Part shown: piece after piece, positions 55,828-64,000 of the stretch
Position numbering within the stretch: position 1 is the stretch's first letter
How the letters are laid out: each line of letters opens with the position of its first letter
Origin: Spiroplasma tabanidicola
Lineage (GTDB): Bacteria > Bacillota_I > Bacilli_A > Mycoplasmatales > Mycoplasmataceae
Length of the DNA: 64,000 bases
Direction: 5' to 3'
NCBI RefSeq assembly: GCF_009730595.1
Contig: NZ_CP046276.1
Span: 434,001-498,000, forward strand
The notes under the pieces: generated by a model
The model's database searches: none
The model's input: the letters and a program-made list of their open reading frames with translations, nothing else
What the model was told of the DNA's origin: nothing
Made by a program: the position numbers and the translations under genes

Positions 55828-57063
55828 ATGGATAAAGCACTTAGTTTTTTATTAAGACCAACAACATTAAAAAAAGTTATTGGTCAAACTCATTTATTAA
55901 ATAAAAATGGTATTATAACAAAAATGGTTGAAAAGAATTTTGTTGCTAATTTAATTTTTTATGGTCCTCCAGGAATAGGAAAAACTTCAACTGCTATTTC
56001 GTTAGCAAATGATTTAAATTGTGAATATATACAGTTTAATGCTTCAAAAGATAAAAAAGAAACTTTAATAAAATTAATAGAACTAAAAACATCTAAAAAT
56101 AAGTTAATTTTAATAATTGATGAAATCCATAGAATGAATAGAAATATTCAAGATTACTTATTAGAGTTTTTAGAAACTAGAGAGATTGTAGTTTTTATTA
56201 CAACTACAGAAAATCCTTATTTTGTAATTAATCCTGCAATTAGAAGTAGATGTACTGTTTTACAACTAAATGAAATTTCAAAAGAAGAGATGATTGAGGG
56301 AATAAAAAAAATAATAATAGATAATGATTTAAAACTTGATATTGATAATAAAAATATTAGCTTGATAAGTCAATATTCAAATGGTGATTTAAGAACTGCT
56401 TTGAATGTTTTGGAAATTTTAGAAAATCTTTATAATGATCAAAAAATTGATGAGAATTTATTAAAAAATATATTTGATAAAGCAAATGTCAAAGGAACAG
56501 CAGAAGGTGATGAATATCATGATTTAAAAAGTGCTTTTCAAAAATCTATTAGAGGAAGTGATGTAAATGCTGCTTTGCATTACTGAGCTAGACTTATGGA
56601 AATTGGTGATTATGAAATTATATTGAGAAGAATGCAAGTAATTGCTTATGAAGATATTGGTCTTGCGAATCCAGCGATTGCTCAAAGAGTTTATTTAGCT
56701 TGTCAATCATTTAGAGAAATAGGAATGCCTGAAGGTATTAAAATGCTTGGCATGGCAGTAATTGAAATGGCTTTAAGTGAAAAATCTAACTCAGCTTATT
56801 TAGCAATTGATGCTGCTATTTCAGATGTTAAATCCGGTAATGTCCCACCAATTCCTGTTTATCTAAGAGATGGACATTATGCAAGTGCAGTTAAATTAGG
56901 AGTTAATGGATATGTTTATCCTCATAACTATGAAAATGCTTGAGTTGATCAACAATATTTACCAGATAAAATTAAAAATATTAAGTATTTTGAGTTTAAA
57001 CCACACTCTGCATATGAAAAAAAACTTAAAGAAATTTATGATAAATTTACTAAGAAAAAATAA
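55828..57063 (+). CDS. rarA: Replication-associated recombination protein RarA (MgsA)
   Basis: A 411-residue AAA+ clamp-loader-like ATPase acting at stalled replication forks. Motifs are the RPTTLKKVIGQTHLL start, Walker A GPPGIGKT (46-53), Walker B LIIDEIHRMN, sensor 1 FITTTENP, sensor 2 region NGDLRTALNVLE, and the RarA-specific C-terminal domain (SIRGSDVNAALHYWARLMEIGDYE; RRMQVIAYEDIGLANP). It is shorter than the Bacillus form but complete in motifs. GTAGGAGAAG is the ribosome site. Confidence 0.95.
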
Positions 57064-57089
57064 TACAATAATTAAAAGGAGAATCAATT

Positions 57090-57866
57090 ATGCTTACAAC
57101 ATTACAAATAAAAGAAGATTTAGCAAAAGCTGGGTATAATTGATTACCTAACTATAAAGATATTTTAGAAAAAGTATGAGCTAATATGGAACAGTATTTT
57201 GATGATGATGAATCTGTAAAATCTGCTTTATGAGCAAGTTTTAAAAGATATGAAGAACCAAGTATTGGTATTGTTTTTATAACTTCAAAAAGAACCTTTA
57301 CTGTTGAAACAGCTGATAATGGTACAAATACACAATTAAGATATTTACCTTTTGATTCATACAGTTTACAAAAAATTCAAATGCAACTTGCAAAGAATAG
57401 TGGATTAAGTTATGTTAGTTTATTAAATGACAGTTTTGGAAATGGTATTACTTTTGGGTGTCCTAATCGAAATGTTGTTCAACATTTCGTAGAAACTTTA
57501 AGAGGAAGTTCTAATGCTGAGATTGAAATTTTACCAGAATCAGATGATCCATTATTAGCAGAAAATGAAAAAGAGCAGTTGATTGATGAAAATTTAAACA
57601 AAGTACAAGAAAATAAACCTCATAAGTTTGAAATGAAACATGAAGATAAAACTCCAATGAAAGAACACGACTTATGAAGAAAAGCTCCTCCTGAAAATAG
57701 TCAAAAAGAAGTTGAAATAAAAATTGTTCCACCAAAAAAAGTAAAGCCTGATAAACAAAAATTAACAGGTTATGCTTCAAAATGAAAATCTAAATTATGA
57801 TTGTTATGATTTTTATTACCAATGGGTTTAATTGGAGTAGTTTTAACATTAATGTTTTTATTGTAA
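57090..57866 (+). CDS. C-terminally anchored hypothetical protein, 258 residues
   Basis: A soluble N-terminal domain (MLTTLQIKEDLAKAGYNWLPNYKDILEKVWANM...) followed by a charged linker (about 155-230, Lys/Glu/Pro-rich) and a single C-terminal hydrophobic helix (residues about 236-257, LLWFLLPMGLIGVVLTLMFLL). This is a tail-anchored membrane protein. I do not recognise the family. AAAAGGAGAA is the SD, 27 bases after rarA, so the two are likely co-transcribed. The shared bidirectional terminator follows. Confidence 0.7.
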
Positions 57867-57872
57867 TTTAAT

Positions 57873-57908
57873 AAAAAAATCCTTTGTATTTACAAAGGAT
57901 TTTATAAT
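57873..57908. terminator. Bidirectional terminator between convergent genes
   Basis: AAATCCTTTG and CAAAGGATTT pair around a TATTTA loop, with A residues before and T residues after, so it can stop transcription from both the + strand gene ending at 57866 and the - strand lipoprotein gene ending at 57902. Confidence 0.85.
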
Positions 57909-60577
57909 TTTTTAGTACTTTCTATTGTTCAGCTTCTTTTTGTTGCATATTCGATTAATTTAACTTGATATTTTTTCTCAACACCATCAATTGGTGATCG
58001 ATATGTTATTTCCATTTCAATGTTTCCATATTTATCTTCATCAGTGATGTTGCTATATGAAACCATTTTATAACTAAAGTTATCATTAACAATATATTTA
58101 TCAATATTTGTTTTAATATATTCTTTTTTAATATCACTTAAACTTTTGAAATCACTTAACGCATTATCTCTTATTTTAATAACACTTTCATCATCAAAGA
58201 TATTTTCAATAGCAGCTAATGGAGAACCTTGATTAAAAGTTTTTTGTCCATCAACATATCCTAAAGCATATAAAGCACCTTTAGCACCTGCATAAATTTG
58301 TTCTTCTGAACCTGGTTTTAGTGCAGGTCCTTTTACAGCATATCCTGGGAATTTAATCAAGTTAAGTGCAATTGTTATTGGGTTATATTTCCCATCTTCA
58401 TCTCCGCTTGTACCTTTCATATTTTTAACAATAGATTTATCACTTTTATAAACTACTTGAATTTTGTTTTCTACTTTTAAACTTCTTGCAAGTGTAGTTA
58501 TTCCATCATTTACAAGACCAACTCTATTATCTGGTTTTGATTTATCATAATTTTTTCTATTTTCATCATTGTAATATTCTGTAAATTTTTTCAATAAACT
58601 TTCAATTGTTCCAGAATCTCCTAGATCAACTCCTAATAAATTTTGAATATTTATTGGTTTATCTCATAGTTTTTTGTTAAGCAATTCTGTAATTAATTGA
58701 GAATCTTTATCTCATAAAGCATTAAATCCTTTTGCCATTTTTGCAGTAGTTTCATCACTAATTTTTATACCTGTATCAAAGAAAGTGTTAATTGTATATA
58801 GAATTGATGAAACTCCTTGGATACTTCTATTATTTGAAATTGTATCTAATAATACTCCAGCAAGTCTTGATATAGCACTCCCTCCAAGACCCTTAATTAT
58901 TCCAGGAATACTTACTCCATCTATCATATCTAAGATTTTATATCCAATTCCTTGAATAATTCCGTTTAGTAATGAATCAACTCCGACAACTTCTCGGTTA
59001 AACATTCCTCCAGTTAAAGCTCCTAATTTGACAATATCAATTAAGTTAGCATTTTCTGAAAGTTTATAATCAACTCCAAAAGGTTTATTTGGATCTTCAT
59101 CTGGATTTCTTGATGCATTTGAATAACATAGTAAGAAAAATATTCTTTGCATGCTATACATACTTTTACTATCTTTAACATTAACAGCTCTAGTAATATT
59201 TTTTAGTAATTTATAAGCGCTAAATTTAGTTTTATTAGGCATACCTGATGAATTAATGCTGTTATTATAGTCAATTACTAACATTCTTTTCTTTTCATCT
59301 TTTTGATTATTCATTATTGAAGCAAATGTTTTATTATCTAAAACTTCAGCCATGTTTGAATTTATTCCTTGGAAATAAAATAAACTATCTGATCCAAGGC
59401 TAGTTGATAAAGTATTATCCATTTGTTCAAAATCAAAAATACCAATATTTATTATTAAACTACATAGTATGAAAAATAAATCTGAAATATTTTCAATAAT
59501 AGCAACATAGTTTAATTTATCTTTATTTTTTACTAAATATAAAATGTTTTCTCCTAAATTTTCTTTGAAAAACTCAGGTTTATCAATTGGGTGATAATCA
59601 TCCATTTCCAATTGTAATCTTATTGGATCGGTTTCAGGTGTGTTTGCATCAATATTTCTCCCGCTTAGTCTAATTAAAAGTTTATTTAATCTAACTAATG
59701 CTGATTGTTGAACTACTTTTGGAGTTAATTGAAGATTTACATCGATTGGAACTTCAGGATCTTGATTTTCTAACTCTTCTTTTGTTGGTTGATATTTTCC
59801 TTTAAAATCGTTGAACATTATTTCATTAATATAATCTTCTAAAATAAAGGGAACAACTGTACTTTTATCTGGTCCACCAGTTAAAATAGTCACTAATTCT
59901 TTTAATGCATCTTGATCTAATGTACCTGAATTTATAAAGTTAATATTAAAAAATAATCGACATAAAATTGATACAATTCCAGTTTTTCCAAAGTCATTTA
60001 GTAATTGTTGTGCATATGGTGCTAACTTTTCAAATGTATTTAATGCGTTATCTGACATTTTAAAATCAACACCATCATCACTTAAAAAACCACCAACTTC
60101 TGGTAAAAGACTTTCTAATATTCCTCCTAAAGATGGTTTGATTCCTCCTGCAGATTTAATAGCAGATAAAGCAGTTGATCCAGTATCAATAATGCTATCT
60201 GCAAATGAATCAGGAGATATTCCATCATCTAGAGTATAACCATTAGAATCACCAAGCCCAGTGTAAAATTTTTTATCTAATGGGTCTTCAAATGTGGCAT
60301 TAACAAAATCACTTACTTTTGCTTGTGGAGTTGCTTTAAAAGTCGGTAGCATATCATTCATTTTTTTGCTACCAATATAGTTATTTAAATAATCAACACT
60401 TATACCTTCAGCATCGTTTAAAATTGCTCCTCTAGAAGCAACACTTGCTACATCAACAATTGAGTCAACTTTATTTTTTATATATTGTTTTTTATAGTTA
60501 ACAAGAGAACATGATGTCACAGAAAAAACTGTCGTAGACATAGACAGTGCACTTACAATTGCGAGTAATTTTTTCAT
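57902..60577 (-). CDS. Large lipoprotein, 891 residues
   Basis: The only - strand gene. It begins MKKLLAIVSALSMSTTVFSVTSC, a classic signal peptide with lipobox VTSC, so the mature protein is anchored at Cys 23 on the cell surface. The rest is a large helical and Gly-containing domain with several Asn/Asp-rich loops; I see no catalytic motif. Three TGA-encoded Trp codons lie near 58600-58714 and 57929, and ignoring them would split the gene. AGGTGAT precedes the start. It shares a 129-base divergent intergenic region with a giant FtsX-type permease. Mollicute genomes often place such lipoproteins beside these permeases, so a functional pair is plausible. Confidence 0.82.
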
Positions 60578-60706
60578 TTAATCACCTATAATATTATTAT
60601 ATATAAGTTAATTTAAAAAAAATTTTATCATAATAAAAAATTTTGCTATTGTAATTTTTATAAAAAATCTTTAAGATTAAATTTGTTAGAAAAAGTAGGG
60701 ATATTA
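60578..60706. promoter_or_regulatory. Divergent promoter region between lipoprotein and FtsX-type permease
   Basis: The AT-only spacer contains a TATAAT-like box on the - strand near 60593-60603 (about 15-25 bases from the lipoprotein ATG) and no strong + strand -10; GTAGGG serves as ribosome site for the permease. I see no clear operator dyad. Confidence 0.4.
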
Positions 60707-63700
60707 ATGTATAAGAGTAGCATATGACTTTACTTAAAACAAGGTTTAAAAGGTGTTGTAAAGTTTAGAATTCAATTCTATGTAATTGTAATTCTAACTT
60801 TTATTTCATCTTTAATTTTAAGTCTTTCATTGTCTGCTTCTACAAGAATTTTAGACAATTATAATGAAATTATGCCTAAAATGGATCAATTTGATTATGT
60901 TTCTACTAGAGAAGTTGGATCAAAAAAGGATAATGACCCTAAAATTGTTCCGATGATGGATTTAATTGATTATCAATTTTTAGCTGGATATTATTCTGCT
61001 AAAAAAGATAATTTTGATGGCTTAAATAAAAGTTATGGATATAATTTTAATTTAGTTTCTATAACAGGTGAAAACGATCCGGAAAATACAAAAGGTTTTG
61101 CAGATGATAAATTTAGTCAAAATGATGATGAAAATGGATTAATTAATCACTACATGGTTACTGATAAATTTACTGTAACAGATGATTTTGATGATCTTTT
61201 AAAAGACCAATACAATAAAAACTACCAAGAAACTTTTATTTCAAATGCATTTAGTCAACGTCAAGTTAAAGAAGCTTTTCATAAAGTTTTAAGTAATACT
61301 AGATTTTTAGATATCATTTTTCATTATCAATATAATAAGGAAAATGATGTAGTTGAATATAAAAAAACTTATGATCAATATAATAAATTAGAAATAACTG
61401 GAGCTACAAAATATGCAGATTATATTGATGGATCTGATAAAAGTCCAAGTGACAGTGATTATAATTTAAAAAAAGTTATTTATGGAAATTTTGTAAAAAC
61501 AGCAATTTATTATTTAAGAGAGTGTTTTTTACAAGATTTATCAAGTAGAAAAGAATATTTAAAAAATACTACATTTGATAAATTATGACAAAGAGGAATA
61601 ATTAACAAAGAAAATTTCTTTCAAATTTTTACTCCTGCACCAAAAGAAAGTGAAATAGATGAACCTACGAAAGAATATGCAATGCCAACAAGCGTTAAAT
61701 ATCCTTCTAAATATGATTTATATTTAATTAATGCATTAAGTAGTTTAGTAGGACAAGTTATAAACTCTGCAATTGAATATGTTCAATATTATATTGACTC
61801 ATCAGTTGCTGAAGCTACAAAAGTTGAAAACACAACTAATGTCGATACTTCAAAATTAGCAGTATATTTTAATAAAGGTGTTGTAAATGATGATGGTATC
61901 GATAAAGAAAAAGATGTTGCTGGATTTAAATATTGAACTGGTGATGGAAATGTAAGCAATCCAAGATATATCGCAAACATTTTATATACATATATTTTTG
62001 GAAATATTTATAGTGAAAATGATATTCAAAAAGATAATAATGATTATGTTAATAAGTTAAATAAATTACAAATAAATATTGATGAAAAACAGTTTCCGTA
62101 TTTACAACAAGTTGATTTATCTTTTTCATTGGAATCAGATAAAACCAGTGATAATTCTTCAGATATTGGAGATGAAACTTCAAGTTTATCAACACGTAAA
62201 AGAGCTGATGAAACAACTCCAGAAAGTAATCGAACAACAGCAGATGTTGAATATTTTGATTATACTTGTCAAAATAAAACTGATAAATTTAAAAAAGGTT
62301 TAAGAGGAAGTTTGAATCAAATTATAGTTGAGCTTGACGGAAAAGAATCAGATGCAATGCCAACAGGTAGTGCAGGTAGTATGAGTGATACTAAAATTTT
62401 AAAATTTGAAAATGATAGAACTACAATTAACGAAGATATTGCAACAGATACTGGTTTTGTAAATTTCTCAGATCGTTTTGATTATAGTAGAACAAAAATA
62501 AACAATATTAAATTATATTATTTAAAAAGTGATATAGTTGGTGAAGCAACTAACGTAACTGTTGATCATCGTGCTGAAATGGGAATGTCAGATACTGTTC
62601 AAGAGTTGAAATATCGTATGGTTGTTTTAGATGAATTATGGAATTCTAGATTAACAATTGTATCTGGAAGACCTCCAACAGCAAGCAATGAAATTTTAAT
62701 TAACTCTCAATTTGCAAAAGTTAATGGAGTTAAATTAGGGAGTTCATTATCAATCGGAGGATCTGCGTTTATTATTTGTGGTTTTGCAGCAGACCCACTT
62801 ACTTTTTATCCTGTTGCAGATATGGATGTTCCAATTCCTAACATCAAAAAAGGAATTATAGTTTATGCAACAGAAGATACTTTAAAAAGAGTTGTTACAG
62901 AAGATTTTAGTAAATATACTTCAAAAATATTAGATACTTTTGTTACTGCAAACAATAGCAAAAATGCTGAAAAAGCAACTTTAGATTATTTTTCATCTTT
63001 AATGTCTAATGAAAAATATTTATATCAATCTTATTATGCAAAAAAAGCTTATGCTGATGCACAAAATAATTCTTCAGCTTCAATTAAAAATAGCAAAGAT
63101 ATTTTGTCAAGCATTAATAAGGGATATGATGAATATAAAAGTTTTGCAGATTCAACACTATCTTTCAACTGAACATTAGCACCAATGGTTACTAAAATGT
63201 TTCAAATTTTTTCTTATACAGTTTCATTTTTAATTGCATTGATTGCACTTGCTGCTACTTTAATTGCGATTAAAAAAACAATTGAAATGAATGCAGGAGA
63301 AATTACAATATTAAAAGCTATGGGAGCAACAAGTTCAAGTGTTGCGGTTTCATACTTATCATATGGTATTATTTCATCATTTATTATTGCACCAGTTGCT
63401 TGATTATTAGGATCATTCTTTCAAGAAGGAATTGTTAGTTTATTAATATCCTATACAGGTGGTGCTTATTGGCAAGCTATCTTTGATTGGCAAGCTTTAC
63501 TTGTAACACTTGGAATATTTGGAGTATTAACGCTTGGTGTTTCTTATTATGTTGCATATCGGTTGGTTAGAAAACCAGTTCTTGAAATTGCAAAAATTAA
63601 AGATGTTGTTAAGAAAAATGAGACTCTTGAAAAAATTAAAAAATTTCTTACAAAAAATAAAAGTTTTTCAAAAAAATTCAGTACTGAACTTGCTATAAAT

Positions 63701-64000
63701 GGATTTTCAAAAACTCTTTTAACAGCAGTTGCAATATTCTTTGCTTCGTTCTTTATATCGGGATCAATGGCAATACCTGGATTGGTGAAAAAAACCTTAA
63801 ATGATTATTATAAAAGTGTAAATTACACCAATTATGTTGATTATGTTGATTTAGTTGGAAACGGTCCTTTATCAAAAAGTGCTTTATCTCCATGGCAAGG
63901 TGTTGAAAGCTATGAAGATAAATATATTGATACTCAAGGTAAATTAGATGCAGGAATTACAAATGTAGGTAAAACAACTTCTGCAACATTACCAATTTCT
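60707..64000 (+). CDS. Giant FtsX/MacB-type ABC permease (partial, runs off the window)
   Basis: The frame is open for 1098 codons from ATG 60707 to the window end. It has one N-terminal helix (about residues 25-45, QFYVIVILTFISSLILSLSL), a hydrophilic region of about 770 residues that should be outside the cell, then FtsX-type helices from about residue 828 with the typical segment (QIFSYTVSFLIALIALAATLIAI, then EITILKAMGATSSSVAVSYL), a second helix pair, and a second core domain beginning near residue 1000 (NGFSKTLLTAVAIFFASFFISG). The outer region includes a MacB-like stretch (RLTIVSGRPPTASNEILINSQFAK). It moves or releases unknown lipid or peptide cargo with an ATPase not seen here. A GTAGGG site precedes the ATG; TGA encodes Trp at several points. 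Confidence 0.85.

Overview
The window comes from a wall-less bacterium of the class Mollicutes, most likely the Spiroplasma/Mesoplasma/Entomoplasma group. The sequence is very AT-rich. In-frame TGA codons occur at conserved tryptophan positions in almost every gene, and TGG is used only occasionally, so UGA is read as Trp (translation table 4). All coordinates below read through TGA. Genes are dense and almost all on the + strand; the single - strand gene is a large lipoprotein at 57902-60577. The window opens inside a gene and closes inside a very large permease.

Layout. 1-10 kb: rbgA, rnhB, a phosphohexomutase, a small SSB-like protein, dprA, an ABC exporter, trmFO, a large unknown protein and a tRNA-Arg. 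10-13.4 kb: small membrane proteins, then the classic ribosomal operon rpsP / (KH-like) / rimM / trmD / rplS. 13.6-24.3 kb: two paralogous ABC systems (permease + lipoprotein + ATPase, and ATPase + frameshifted permease) flanking a housekeeping block (DUF3196-like protein, a CxxC protein, obgE, nadE). 24.4-29 kb: small unknown proteins, an N/Q-rich membrane protein and hemW. 29-37 kb: the heat-shock block clpB, hrcA, grpE, two unknown small proteins, dnaK, dnaJ. 37-44.3 kb: mnmA, a DUF2779-type double nuclease, fmt, efp and an Asp23-family gene. 44.5-52 kb: a run of charged, coiled-coil or otherwise unrecognised proteins. 52-57.9 kb: tig, lon, rarA and a tail-anchored unknown. 57.9-64 kb: a large lipoprotein divergent from a giant FtsX-type permease.

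Regulation that can be read directly: four CIRCE-type operators (9-9-9 inverted repeats), two in tandem in front of clpB and one each in front of hrcA and lon. Each CIRCE that contains a TTGAC(A/T) -35 box overlaps it. No CIRCE precedes dnaK itself, so the hrcA-grpE-...-dnaK run is probably controlled from the hrcA operator. Many Rho-independent terminators and several good -35/-10 promoters divide the rest into short units.

Most interesting items: a one-base homopolymer frameshift that splits an ABC permease (22791-22795) and a similar T-run break in a small membrane protein (10755-10761); an N/Q-rich (prion-like) cytosolic domain on a membrane protein; a cysteine-plus-heptad-repeat protein inserted between grpE and dnaK; a protein with ten cysteines in its first 30 residues; a possible short RNA between dprA and an ABC exporter; a degenerate KH protein between rpsP and rimM; a likely leaderless trmFO; and a possible ATT start codon. 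There is no CRISPR array, insertion sequence, prophage or rRNA gene.
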